Made by a program: the position numbers and the translations under genes. Shown here piece by piece: positions 1 through 7,643 of a DNA stretch of 61,610 bases. The notes beneath the pieces were generated by a model. That model was not told the DNA's origin. It did not search any database and was given only the letters and a program-made list of their open reading frames with translations. How positions within the stretch are numbered: the stretch's first letter is position 1; every line of letters begins with the position of its first letter. Source of the DNA: Lachnospiraceae bacterium UBA935 (lineage in GTDB: Bacteria > Bacillota > Clostridia > Lachnospirales > Lachnospiraceae); NCBI GenBank assembly GCA_002293525.1, contig DBDJ01000063.1, positions 25,718 to 87,327 of the forward strand, given 5' to 3'.

Positions 1-146
1 AACTGTTCATTTTGATTGCCTCGCAGCAAATATGCTTAACTCTCCAAATCATTGCATTTATCGGGACAATAGTCAATTATTTTGGGACACATTTTTTATT
101 TTTCGTTTTTTGGATAAATCTGCGGAAACGCAAGAACTAATTTTTA

Positions 147-176
147 TTTACATTCTTGTCGCAGATATGCTATGAT
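147..176 (+). promoter_or_regulatory. Possible sigma-A promoter of the lysozyme gene
   Basis: A TTTACA box at 147-152 and a TATGAT box at 171-176 are separated by 18 bases. They lie about 125 bases before the lysozyme start. The sequence match is fair and the assignment is an inference. Confidence 0.3.
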
Positions 177-302
177 TAAAATGTTGTGTGAACAGCACGC
201 ATGAGCCTTACAGCTATGGGAGGAGCCATATACCGGCATATATGAGCCATGATGCCGGCATGCGCTTGGCAATCCGATAAAAATAAAAGTGAGGGACGTA
301 AC

Positions 303-1718
303 ATGAAAATGACCAGAAGATTACCAAAAGCAGCAGCCACGTTTATCCTGACCGCCGTACTGGCCATGATGCCGACGGTATCAACGTTGGCGGCGGTAGG
401 CCCGGGTACGGCCATCGCCACGGGAGTAGATGTGTCCAAGCATAACGGGGCGGTGAACTGGCAGGCCGCCGCCGCAGCCGGCGTGCAGTTTGTTTTTATC
501 AAGGTAGGCAGCACCAACAGCGGGATTGATCCCTATTTTTACTCCAATATCCAAAATGCCAACAATGCCGGAATCCGTACCGGAGTCTACATCTACTCCT
601 ACGCCACCAATGTGGAGCAAGCCGTGAATGAGGCCAATCTGGTACTGGAATGGATCAAGGATCAGAACGTGACCTATCCGGTAGTCTATGACGTAGAGGA
701 TGCCGTACATAAAAATAAATCCAAAGAAGAGCTGGCGGCGATGGCCAATGCCTTTTGCGCGGTGATCGATGCGGCCGGCTATTATCCGATGGTCTATTCT
801 AGCAAGAACTGGTTCGAAGGCCGGATCGGCCAAGTGAATTATGATAAGTGGGTCGCCCAGTATAACGATGCCTGTTACTACAACGGCGCCGTGAGCTTTT
901 GGCAGTCCACATCCCATGCCTACATAAACGGTTTTAACAGCAGGGTCGATTTCAATTATCAGTATAAAGATTATTCAAGCCTGATCATTCCCGAAGGCTT
1001 CCTGGAGCGAAACGGCAATATCCGTTTTTACCGGAACTGGCGGATGCAGAGAGGCTGGGTGGATTATGGGGAAGGCCGTTATTATCTGGATGAGGCCGGC
1101 AATCTGCAAAAAGGCTGGTTTACGGATCAGACCGGCACCTATTATCTGACACCGGAAGACGGACGGATTGCCAGAGGCCAATTCCCGGTAGACGGCAAGG
1201 ATTATTATTTCACTGCCGAAGGGCAGAAAACCGTCGGCTGGGTCACCTTGGGAGAGCAGCATCTTTACTATGATCCCGCCGCCGACGGGGTGATGAAACG
1301 CGAATGGTACAGCGACGAGGCCGGCCGGTTCTATTATTTTGACAAGACTGACGGGCACATGCTGACCGGAACAGCGACCATCGACAGCAAGAACTACTTC
1401 TTCGGCGAAGACGGCGTAAGATACAGCGGCATCCGCGCCATGCCGGAAGGAGCATGGTATTATGACCCGGCCACCGGTGCGATGCTTACCGGCTGGATCA
1501 CTGCCGGGGAACAGACCTATTATGCTACGGGCGAAGGGAACTTGGTAGTAGGCTTATATACGATCGGTGAAAAGGACTATTATTTTGATGCCAGCGGGGT
1601 TCTGCTGCGCAGCCAAGTGGCGGACATAAACGGTGTTCCTTACGTACTGGACGAACAGGGCGTGGCGACGGTTCAGCCGGCGCCCGAGCCGGTGCCGGAA
1701 CCGGAACCGGCATCTTGA
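303..1718 (+). CDS. Secreted GH25 lysozyme with wall-binding repeats
   Basis: Predicted to hydrolyse the MurNAc-GlcNAc bond of peptidoglycan outside the cell. The start at 303 follows a GAGGGA ribosome site and gives a basic n-region and hydrophobic core, a Sec signal peptide of about 30 residues. The GH25 barrel begins with GVDVSKHNG and contains the acidic YDVED motif that carries catalytic residues in this family, ending near residue 235. The second half is a chain of about 20-residue aromatic/glycine repeats (GWxxxxxxxYYxxxxG), the choline-binding-like type that anchors proteins to wall polymers. The tail is a short proline-glutamate run (PEPVPEPEP). The gene appears to stand alone. It may be an autolysin or a wall hydrolase aimed at other bacteria. 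Confidence 0.9.
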   Translation: MKMTRRLPKAAATFILTAVLAMMPTVSTLAAVGPGTAIATGVDVSKHNGAVNWQAAAAAGVQFVFIKVGSTNSGIDPYFYSNIQNANNAGIRTGVYIYSYATNVEQAVNEANLVLEWIKDQNVTYPVVYDVEDAVHKNKSKEELAAMANAFCAVIDAAGYYPMVYSSKNWFEGRIGQVNYDKWVAQYNDACYYNGAVSFWQSTSHAYINGFNSRVDFNYQYKDYSSLIIPEGFLERNGNIRFYRNWRMQRGWVDYGEGRYYLDEAGNLQKGWFTDQTGTYYLTPEDGRIARGQFPVDGKDYYFTAEGQKTVGWVTLGEQHLYYDPAADGVMKREWYSDEAGRFYYFDKTDGHMLTGTATIDSKNYFFGEDGVRYSGIRAMPEGAWYYDPATGAMLTGWITAGEQTYYATGEGNLVVGLYTIGEKDYYFDASGVLLRSQVADINGVPYVLDEQGVATVQPAPEPVPEPEPAS

Positions 1719-1746
1719 ACTTCATACAGTCATGTTCCTTAGATGA

Positions 1747-1841
1747 GGGTGTCCCAAAAGTCAGGAAATGACTAGAGGGCTAATGCAGTCAGACGTCAAA
1801 CAGTGCATGGTGACCTCGTTCTTATTGACATAGGACACTCC
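1747..1841. repeat. Possible insertion-element remnant with short inverted ends
   Basis: The stretch starts with GAGGGTGTCCCAAAA and ends with GGACACTCC, giving short imperfect inverted ends about 95 bases apart. Ends of the GGGTGTCCCAAAA type occur on several IS families. There is no transposase, so this could be a decayed element or chance. It lies among decayed gene ends. Confidence 0.2.
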
Positions 1842-1874
1842 ATACCTTCGTTAATTGAGCTTTTTGCGATATTC

Positions 1875-2040
1875 TTAAAGAATCTCACCGTTTGATTGTA
1901 TCACTTTTTGATACCAATAGAAACTGTCTTTTTTATATCGTTTCAGGCTCCCGCTCCCTTTGTTATCCTTATCCACATAAATAAACCCGTAACGCTTTTC
2001 CATCTCGCCGGTAGACACGCTCACCAGATCGATGCTGGCT
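1875..2040 (-). pseudogene. C-terminal remnant of a 6-phospho-beta-glucosidase (GH1)
   Basis: Read on the minus strand, this stretch encodes about 54 residues ending in a stop at 1875-1877. It contains KRYGFIYVDKDN, then GSLKRYKKDSFYWYQKVI, the characteristic C-terminus of GH1 6-phospho-beta-glucosidases (BglA type). No open frame continues upstream of about 2040, so the rest of the enzyme is lost. It is a decayed gene fragment and marks an old deletion or insertion between the lysozyme and the BlaI operon. Confidence 0.65.
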
Positions 2041-2103
2041 CAGGGGGTATAGCCGATCAGATGGTGATGACAGCAGCGCTTTAGGACTGCTGTTTTATGA
2101 AGG

Positions 2104-2226
2104 AGTTTGAAGAGGCGTTTGACCGGCGGCGAGGGGCATTTCAGGATTGTTCTCGGTGTGTTTCGGGAAGATGACCGAGTGATAGATGCCTTAATCCGTA
2201 TTAAAAAGGCTTTATTGCGTTATTAA
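2104..2226 (+). pseudogene. Possible C-terminal remnant of a class I aminotransferase
   Basis: One forward frame stays open to a stop at 2224-2226 and reads GGEGHFRIVLGVFRED followed by RVIDALIRIKKALLRY. This resembles the last strand and helix of class I PLP-dependent aminotransferases (AlaA-like). No start codon or upstream domain is present. The family assignment is from memory of the C-terminal pattern and is weak. Confidence 0.3.
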
Positions 2227-2272
2227 TAAAAATAGTAGTTAAAAAGAAAAAAGAAAAAGGTAATAGATATTA

Positions 2273-2301
2273 TTGACAAGCGTAGTTGAATGCTGTATAA
2301 T
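2273..2301 (+). promoter_or_regulatory. Sigma-A promoter of the blaI-M56 genes
   Basis: A perfect TTGACA (2273-2278) and perfect TATAAT (2296-2301) are separated by 17 bases. The likely transcription start falls inside the following operator, so repressor binding would block initiation. Confidence 0.65.
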
Positions 2302-2304
2302 AAA

Positions 2305-2318
2305 ACTACACATGTCAG
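2305..2318. promoter_or_regulatory. BlaI-type operator before the repressor gene
   Basis: ACTACACATGTCAG resembles the BlaI/MecI dyad ACTACA-N2-TGTAGT, with a strong left half and a degenerate right half. It sits immediately after the -10 box. An extra CGTAGTT half-site lies in the promoter spacer. Autorepression is inferred. Confidence 0.5.
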
Positions 2319-2332
2319 CGAAAGGATAACCT

Positions 2333-2722
2333 ATGAAAATCAATACATCGATTTCCGAAGCGGAATGGCAGGTCATGAAAGTGATCTGGGAGGAAGCCCC
2401 CAAAACCTTGCCGGATGTCTTGGCAGCCCTTAAACATACCGGATGGAGTACGACGACTGTTCAGACCTTTCTGGCGCGGCTGGTTAAAAAGGGGGTGCTT
2501 GCTACCGAACGGAAAGGCAAGGGCTATCAATATTATCCCACGATAACAGAAGAGGAGTGTCAGCAAGAGGAGAGCAAGACTTTTTTAACCAGGGTATATG
2601 ACGGCTCTCTTTCCCGGATGGTATCGGGTTTTGCCAAGAGCGGTAATCTTTCAAGTTATGAACTGCGAGAGTTAAAGAAACTGATTGAAGAACAGGAGCG
2701 CAATCATGCAGATACTCGGTAA
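2333..2722 (+). CDS. BlaI/MecI-family transcriptional repressor
   Basis: A 129-residue dimeric winged-helix repressor. The N-terminal part (ISEAEWQVMKVIWE, then the recognition region WSTTTVQTFLARLVKKGVL) matches the DNA-binding domain of BlaI/MecI. The wing contains KGYQYYPTI and the C-terminal helices form the dimerisation region, which is cut by the partner protease in the bla and mec systems. It is followed with overlap by an M56 protease gene and then an ABC exporter rather than a beta-lactamase. Operators before its own gene and before the exporter suggest it controls both. The inducing signal is unknown but is probably cell-envelope stress or an antibiotic. Confidence 0.9.
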   Translation: MKINTSISEAEWQVMKVIWEEAPKTLPDVLAALKHTGWSTTTVQTFLARLVKKGVLATERKGKGYQYYPTITEEECQQEESKTFLTRVYDGSLSRMVSGFAKSGNLSSYELRELKKLIEEQERNHADTR

Positions 2723-3671
2723 ACTTTTTACTATCGTCCTGTTTACGGGAATGGTCGGCAGTATGTTTGCGGTGTTAATGCTTTTTCTGCAAAAGGCACT
2801 TACGTTTGTCCTTCCGGTCTGGGCCGGGATGCTGGGCGCGGCTTTTTATCTGGTTCCCGTTGTTATGCCGCAGCTGCATCTGATCTCGCCGGAAGAAGTG
2901 ATTTGGATAGCGGGCTATGAAACTGCCAGTGTGGTCTGGATAGCGGGTGCGGCGGCCGGGACAGGTTATTATCTGCTACGGGTCATGTGCGCATATCGGG
3001 CAGTCCGAAGCTATTCCCTTTGCCAAGAAGAACGGCTGCTTGCTATCTATGCCGGATGTGCGGCCGGACTGAATATCAGAAGGCTGCCGCCGCTTTTATT
3101 CGGATCGCTGAAAGATCCGGCCTGTGTCGTTACCTTGCTGAGGCCAGTAGTTATCCTGAATGAAGAGATTATCTTGCCACTGTCGGATCAAGAACTAAAG
3201 ATCGTGCTGTCCCATGAATTAATGCATGTCAAACGCAAGCATCATTGGATCAGCGGCGTTTATGATGTGGTTTCGGCCATTTGCTGGTTTAATCCTCTTG
3301 TCTGGATTGCCAGGCAGGCGTTTTCCCATATGTGCGAAATGGACTGTGACAAACATGCGCTTAGGTCGTTAGCCCCTGAAGCGGCAGCGAAAGAATATAC
3401 GGCGGCGATGTTTCATCTGATGGAAAAGGCTTCGGCAGCCGGCAGCAAGCATCTGGGCGGGATAGGGGCGTTAACCTTTCCGGCGGTAAAGCAGCGGTTT
3501 GTCAATATCCTGCAACAGCCGTCAAAGAGAAGAAGCTTGGTTCTTATCGGACTGGTTTCGCTTTGCGTTGCCCTTACGGTTTGGTTCTCCGTTTCGGTAA
3601 GCAGGGGCATGTTTTACCCGTATCCCTTATACAGCCATGAAAACTACGAGTATGCGGATACGGCAAAATAA
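2706..3671 (+). CDS. BlaR1/MecR1-like M56 membrane metalloprotease
   Basis: A membrane protease expected to inactivate the BlaI-type repressor after sensing a signal. I chose the ATG at 2706 because GGAG lies about 10 bases upstream; it overlaps the end of the repressor gene. Hydrophobic helices occupy roughly residues 1-50 and 75-95. The zinc motif is in VLSHELMHVKRKHHW (HExxH), followed by a helix with ICWFNPLVW and a downstream MCEMDCDKHAL that may give the third ligand. A last membrane helix (LIGLVSLCVALTVWF) precedes a tail of about 25 residues. The protein stops there: the C-terminal penicillin-binding sensor of BlaR1 is absent, so sensing must occur through the membrane part or another protein. 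Confidence 0.88.
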   Translation: MQILGKLFTIVLFTGMVGSMFAVLMLFLQKALTFVLPVWAGMLGAAFYLVPVVMPQLHLISPEEVIWIAGYETASVVWIAGAAAGTGYYLLRVMCAYRAVRSYSLCQEERLLAIYAGCAAGLNIRRLPPLLFGSLKDPACVVTLLRPVVILNEEIILPLSDQELKIVLSHELMHVKRKHHWISGVYDVVSAICWFNPLVWIARQAFSHMCEMDCDKHALRSLAPEAAAKEYTAAMFHLMEKASAAGSKHLGGIGALTFPAVKQRFVNILQQPSKRRSLVLIGLVSLCVALTVWFSVSVSRGMFYPYPLYSHENYEYADTAK

Positions 3672-3780
3672 TACGTAGCGTCTATGAAACTTAATACGTA
3701 TCAACTATAAAAAGTAGTACATAGCAACTATAAAAAGTTATACATAGCGGCTATAAAAATAATACATTGCAACTATCAAT
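3671..3780. repeat. Degenerate 22-25 bp tandem repeat after the M56 gene
   Basis: About four and a half copies of a unit like ATAGCAACTATAAAAAGTTA follow each other directly from the stop codon, at about 3673, 3698, 3721, 3744 and 3766. Units vary in length and by several substitutions. Each carries a CTATAAAAA core and some contain GTAGTAC, close to a BlaI half-site. The function is unknown. Confidence 0.65.
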
Positions 3781-3810
3781 AGGAGAGCAAAATATATTCT
3801 GGTTATTAAA

Positions 3811-3824
3811 ACTACATACGTAGT
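3811..3824. promoter_or_regulatory. BlaI-type operator before the ABC exporter genes
   Basis: ACTACATACGTAGT is a near-perfect dyad of the BlaI/MecI type (ACTAC-N4-GTAGT), about 25 bases before the ATP-binding gene. It is a better palindrome than the copy before the repressor gene. It implies the exporter belongs to the BlaI regulon. Confidence 0.65.
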
Positions 3825-3849
3825 TAAATATTATGATAAGGAGAATCTC

Positions 3850-4788
3850 ATGTTTAACGAACCTAGCAATGCATTAAAGAAGGGATCAAACAATGATTCG
3901 GATGGTAATCCGAAATCAGCCATTGTAATCTCTCGCCTCTCAAAGATCTACAAAAACAAGGTGACGGCACTGGATGACGTCAGTTTCACGGCTGCGGGCG
4001 GGGTATTCGGCCTTTTGGGGCATAACGGCGCGGGGAAAACGACCTTGATGAAAGCGATTGTCACGATCTTGCCGCCTACTGCCGGAACGATTTCCGTCTG
4101 TGGGTTTGATACCGTAAAGCAGGGCGACAGAATCCGCTCACAGATCGGCTATCTGCCGCAGGAACTCACGATGTACCCGTCCTTGTCGGTCTTGGAATTT
4201 GTCGGCTATATGGCGGAGATCAAAGGTGTCTACGATAAACGGCGGGTGCAGGCGGTACTGGAGCAGGTCGGGATGGCAGAGTTCACGGGGCGCAAGATCG
4301 GCCAGCTTTCCGGCGGCATGAAACGCCGGGCCGGCATCGCCCAGGCCCTTGTCGGCGAGCCGCAGGTCCTGGTGGTCGATGAACCGACTGCCGGGCTTGA
4401 CCCGGAGGAACGGGTACGTCTGCGAAGCGTTTTGTCCCGCTACGCCCGGGACGGTAAGACCGTTATTCTTTCTACTCATATCATCGAAGACATCCAGCAG
4501 CTGTGCAAGGAGGTTGCCGTGCTGCGCAAAGGCCGGCTGTTCTTCTGCGGCACTACCGACGATTTGCGCAAACAGGTAGAGGGAAAAATAAAAATCATTC
4601 GCCTCGATCAGGAAGAGCAGCTGTCCGCCCTGCAAAGCCAGACGGCAGTCATTGGAACGACATATGAAAACGGACATTTATCCGCAAGAATCATGGATGA
4701 AAACGAAGCGTTTTCCCAATATCCGCCGGTTACGGCCACCTTGGAGGACGCTTATGTATACTGTATGGGAGGGAAAGCCGATGCGTAA
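3850..4788 (+). CDS. ABC exporter ATP-binding protein (ABC-2/DrrA type)
   Basis: A 312-residue nucleotide-binding subunit powering the two ABC-2 permeases encoded next. Walker A is GHNGAGKT, the Q-loop is YLPQE, the signature is LSGGMKRR, Walker B is VLVVDEPTAGLD and the switch histidine is in STHIIED. The C-terminal extension (about residues 225-312) is typical of ABC-2 exporters for antibiotics or lipids. A polar tail of about 22 residues precedes the domain, so a later start is possible, though AAGGAG lies just before the annotated ATG. The stop overlaps the next start (ATGCGTAA). A BlaI operator lies upstream. Substrate unknown; antibiotic or envelope-stress export is an inference. Confidence 0.9.
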   Translation: MFNEPSNALKKGSNNDSDGNPKSAIVISRLSKIYKNKVTALDDVSFTAAGGVFGLLGHNGAGKTTLMKAIVTILPPTAGTISVCGFDTVKQGDRIRSQIGYLPQELTMYPSLSVLEFVGYMAEIKGVYDKRRVQAVLEQVGMAEFTGRKIGQLSGGMKRRAGIAQALVGEPQVLVVDEPTAGLDPEERVRLRSVLSRYARDGKTVILSTHIIEDIQQLCKEVAVLRKGRLFFCGTTDDLRKQVEGKIKIIRLDQEEQLSALQSQTAVIGTTYENGHLSARIMDENEAFSQYPPVTATLEDAYVYCMGGKADA

Positions 4789-5542
4789 ACTGCTATCGAT
4801 CCTGCGCCATGAATATAAGATGCAAATGCGGCGGCCGGCCACATGGGGCGTTTTCCTTGCCGTGAGCACCATCACGATGCTGGATGCTTTTCCTTCGGCA
4901 TCCAATCTGGCACGGCTGGAGTTCTTGCTGCAGCCGACCTATTTTATTCATCGGACACTGAGCCTGGACGGCATCATCCTGATGTTCGGGCTGATGTTCC
5001 TTTTGTCCGGCCGTTTCCCTGCAGACAGTAAAACCGGGGTTAAATCGTTGCTTATGGCGGCTTCGGTCAGAAAAACACAGTATCTTTGGGGGAAGCTGCT
5101 GGCTGGATTTCTTTATACATTCACGGTTTTCAATCTGTTTCTCATGTTCAATACGGTGATCTATGCCATATTCAGCCCGGTCACCGGCAGCGTGGCAGAC
5201 TATCTGTTCCCGTTCGGTAAGGCAGTCGTGATCTGTATCATTCCGGTCAGCTTTTTTATCGGCTTTTGCGCCGTGGCTTTTCCGGCGTTCATGGATATCC
5301 GGCTATTTTACGTGGTGATATCCGCTATGTTCATGTACAATGCTGCTGTCGAGAGATCGGCTGAACGGATGCCCTTTTACTTAATTTTATCCGGTGACAT
5401 GATGAAATTATTATGGCAGCACCCGAGATTTCCGTTCACTGATACTGCCAGCATAGCAGCAAACTTGGTATTTCTAGTCGGCTGCGCGGCACTGTCTTTC
5501 CTGCTGCTGTTATTCCGGCGGGGATTTTGGAGGGCAGGCTGA
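4781..5542 (+). CDS. ABC-2 type permease subunit
   Basis: A 253-residue membrane subunit of the exporter. The ATG at 4781 overlaps the stop of the ATP-binding gene, giving translational coupling and an N-terminus MRKLLSILRHEYKMQ typical of ABC-2 permeases. Six or so hydrophobic segments follow, among them FLYTFTVFNLFLMF and AANLVFLVGCAALSFLLLLF near the end. The gene ends in the first copy of a 20 bp duplication whose second copy carries the start of the next permease gene. Confidence 0.8.
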   Translation: MRKLLSILRHEYKMQMRRPATWGVFLAVSTITMLDAFPSASNLARLEFLLQPTYFIHRTLSLDGIILMFGLMFLLSGRFPADSKTGVKSLLMAASVRKTQYLWGKLLAGFLYTFTVFNLFLMFNTVIYAIFSPVTGSVADYLFPFGKAVVICIIPVSFFIGFCAVAFPAFMDIRLFYVVISAMFMYNAAVERSAERMPFYLILSGDMMKLLWQHPRFPFTDTASIAANLVFLVGCAALSFLLLLFRRGFWRAG

Positions 5543-5590
5543 TGCAGCAGATCATTTTGAAAAGGATTATTTGGAGGGCAGGCTGATGCA
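5527..5590 (+). repeat. 20 bp direct repeat carrying stop, RBS and start signals
   Basis: TTGGAGGGCAGGCTGATGCA occurs at 5527-5546 and 5571-5590, exactly 44 bases apart. Each copy holds GGAGGG, a TGA and an ATG. The first TGA ends the upstream permease gene; the second ATG begins the next. A minimal frame from the first ATG (5542) meets a stop in the second copy after 14 codons. It looks like a local duplication of the coupling site. Confidence 0.75.
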
Positions 5591-6251
5591 AAGGATTTTT
5601 TTTGAGCATAGAATCATGGGGAACAATGCCCTGTATATTTTTGCGGCATTGACGCTTGTAATGTTGCTGGCGGCCTGCTTCGGGGGCGAACTGCTTAACC
5701 TGAGCGTCATCGGTTTTGAGGTGATCTGCCCCTTTATAACTGCTGTCGCCGTGGGCGAATGGGGGAAGACGCGGGCCGATGCCAATTTTGACATAGTAGC
5801 TGCGCAGAGCCGCTCTCTGTTCCCGTGGGTCGCGGCAAGATATGCGGCACCGTTTCTGGCTGCCAGCCTTTTTGCCAGCGGGAACATATTGATCGTATTT
5901 TTCATCAGACAGGAAATGAACATTGGAGAAATGCTGCTGCTCTATTTTCCGACCGCTTTTTTCTTGTCAACACTCTGCGCCCTATGCGGTATCTGCTTTT
6001 CAGAAGAGCATATCGCAACCATGATTGCCGGTTCTTTTTGGCTTGTGTCCATGCTTGCCCGCGCCCTGCTTCGTATCCCCGCCGTTCAATATAGCTATCT
6101 GTTCATCCGCTTCGCCGGAGACACAAACAACATCTGGCTTATCAATAAAATCACGTTGATGCTGATCAGTCTGGGATTGTGGGGGGTTATATATTTGTGT
6201 CAAGCCAGACAGTCTGTTCATCCCCGTCTCCGGAATTGCGCCCGGTCATGA
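5586..6251 (+). CDS. Second membrane subunit of the ABC-2 exporter
   Basis: A 221-residue hydrophobic protein, probably the partner permease. I chose the ATG at 5586 (GGAGGG upstream) over the ORF's first ATG at 5571, which lies inside the duplicated ribosome site. About six membrane segments are visible, including ALYIFAALTLVMLLAACF near the N-terminus, MIAGSFWLVSMLARALL and a final LMLISLGLWGVIYLC. I recognise no conserved motif, as is usual for these subunits. It completes the blaI-M56-ATPase-permease-permease unit. Confidence 0.7.
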   Translation: MQRIFFEHRIMGNNALYIFAALTLVMLLAACFGGELLNLSVIGFEVICPFITAVAVGEWGKTRADANFDIVAAQSRSLFPWVAARYAAPFLAASLFASGNILIVFFIRQEMNIGEMLLLYFPTAFFLSTLCALCGICFSEEHIATMIAGSFWLVSMLARALLRIPAVQYSYLFIRFAGDTNNIWLINKITLMLISLGLWGVIYLCQARQSVHPRLRNCARS

Positions 6252-6428
6252 CGGTACCTTATCAAGGTTCAAAAACCAGCTTATTTTCAGCGTTCCAGAA
6301 GCGCGGCATAGTCCTGGTGATCTGGAAAGCACTGGATACTGGTATTTTGTGTCGCAAATCCGGCATTCTCATAAGATATTAATAAACACCTTGCATCCTG
6401 TCAAAGGAATGCGGAAATTCGGGTTTGT

Positions 6429-7085
6429 ATGGGCACACAAAAGGCGGAGGTACTAGCCACACACCCAAACTTTTATAAGCTTGTCCTGCTTTTTTTTATC
6501 GGCGCTTTCTTAGGCGACATCGTTGAGACGATTTTCTGCCGGATCCATCTGGGAATGTGGATGAGTCGCAGCAGTGTCGTCTGGGGACATTTCAGTATCG
6601 TGTGGGGCCTGGCAATCGTATTGGCAACCATATTGTTATATCGGCATCGTCACCGTCCGGGATGGCTGATTTTTGTAGCAGGAACCGTGATCGGCGGCAT
6701 ATATGAGTATTTTTCAAGTATTGTTCATGAACTGGTCTTTGGCAGGGTTTTTTGGAATTACAGCCATTACCCATTTAATCTGGACGGCAGAGTCAATTTG
6801 CTGTTCTGCTTATACTGGGGTATCGCTGCCGTCGTCTGGATTAAATATCTTTATCCGCTGTCATCAAATATAATTGAAAGAATCCCCCCAATACCATGTG
6901 ACATCCTGGCATGGATATTAGTAGTGTTCATGACCGTCAATGTATCGGTGACATGTGTGGCTTGGGCCAGATACATCACAAGGAACGATGGGATTGGAGC
7001 AACCAATGCCATAGAGGAATGGTTTGATCTGAATTTTGATGATGCCAGAATGGCGGCCATATATCCTACCGCAGAAGACCGATAA
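6429..7085 (+). CDS. CmpB-like (putative type IV ABC) membrane protein
   Basis: A 218-residue integral membrane protein with about five helices. The arrangement FFIGAFLGDIVETIFCR, VVWGHFSIVWGL, GGIYEYFSS and VNLLFCLYWGIAAVVWIKY is that of the CmpB-like putative ABC-transporter family (pfam06541), common in Clostridia and of unproved function. The charged soluble tail is NAIEEWFDLNFDDARMA. It lies about 180 bases after the exporter genes, with no ribosome site of note, and may be transcribed separately. The family call is from pattern recognition. Confidence 0.7.
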   Translation: MGTQKAEVLATHPNFYKLVLLFFIGAFLGDIVETIFCRIHLGMWMSRSSVVWGHFSIVWGLAIVLATILLYRHRHRPGWLIFVAGTVIGGIYEYFSSIVHELVFGRVFWNYSHYPFNLDGRVNLLFCLYWGIAAVVWIKYLYPLSSNIIERIPPIPCDILAWILVVFMTVNVSVTCVAWARYITRNDGIGATNAIEEWFDLNFDDARMAAIYPTAEDR

Positions 7086-7154
7086 AAGCTGATGCATGCA
7101 TTGCTCCTTATCCGGGCATAATATGGAAAAGCTTTTAAGAAGGACTCTTTGAAA

Positions 7155-7328
7155 ATGGACAATCATATGAAAATGGACAATCAATATAAGTATCCCGTTT
7201 CGAATGGACTTTCAATGCAGGAAATGTTTATGAAATATCCGATCGGAACCAAGATTGGCGAAAGAACGGTAGCAGGATATCGTCAGACTAAAAATGAAAG
7301 CTCACTTATAGTGAACAAAATAAAGTAA
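7155..7328 (+). CDS. Small hypothetical protein at the edge of the AT-rich island
   Basis: A 57-residue frame starting MDNHMKMDNQ and ending NESSLIVNKIK. AGAAGGA lies about 10 bases before the ATG. It has no signal peptide or membrane helix and contains YPIGTKIGERTVAGYRQ. I do not recognise it. It could be a small cytosolic protein, for instance immunity or regulation for the peptide-exporter genes that follow, or the decayed tail of a larger gene. Composition shifts to AT-rich from about here. Confidence 0.35.
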   Translation: MDNHMKMDNQYKYPVSNGLSMQEMFMKYPIGTKIGERTVAGYRQTKNESSLIVNKIK

Positions 7329-7484
7329 GATGTTGGAATTCTCTTTTGATTTAATAAAGGCTAGTTGAGGAAATGAATATAGAATTTGTTTTTGCTAAAC
7401 AACTTATTAAACATATTGAATATTAATTGGTCTTAGTGTATAATAACTTGAATGCACAGTGATGCAGTATAAAAGGCGGAAAAT

Positions 7485-7643
7485 ATGATTAGAAAAATGA
7501 TCATAATAGTTTTAATCGGAACACTTATGTTTTCCGTAAACATATTTAATGTTATAGCCTCTGAAAAGGACATGGGTCCTGACACAATCCAGCATTCAAA
7601 AAAAGTGGTGGCACCCCGAATCATAGGAGGAGGTGTTGATTGA
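7485..7643 (+). CDS. Small secreted peptide precursor of the exporter island
   Basis: A 52-residue frame with its own ribosome site (AAGGCGG, about 8 bases before the ATG). Residues 1-25 read as a signal sequence: MIRK, a hydrophobic stretch IIIVLIGTLMFSV, then a likely cleavage after VIAS. The predicted mature part is about 26 residues, hydrophilic, and ends VVAPRIIGGGVD. Its TGA overlaps the TTG start of the first permease gene, so translation is coupled to the exporter. I know no family for it. The setting (short exported peptide, two MacB-type permeases, ATPase) resembles bacteriocin or signal-peptide loci such as the lactococcin 972 group, but the peptide lacks features of that bacteriocin. 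Confidence 0.6.
   Translation: MIRKMIIIVLIGTLMFSVNIFNVIASEKDMGPDTIQHSKKVVAPRIIGGGVD

Noticed and set aside
1896..2084. 62-residue forward open frame
   Set aside because: It is the complement of the 6-phospho-beta-glucosidase remnant, which explains the sequence better.
6252..6428. Gene or riboswitch before the CmpB-like gene
   Set aside because: No convincing frame, conserved motif or terminator hairpin was found; I see nothing assignable.
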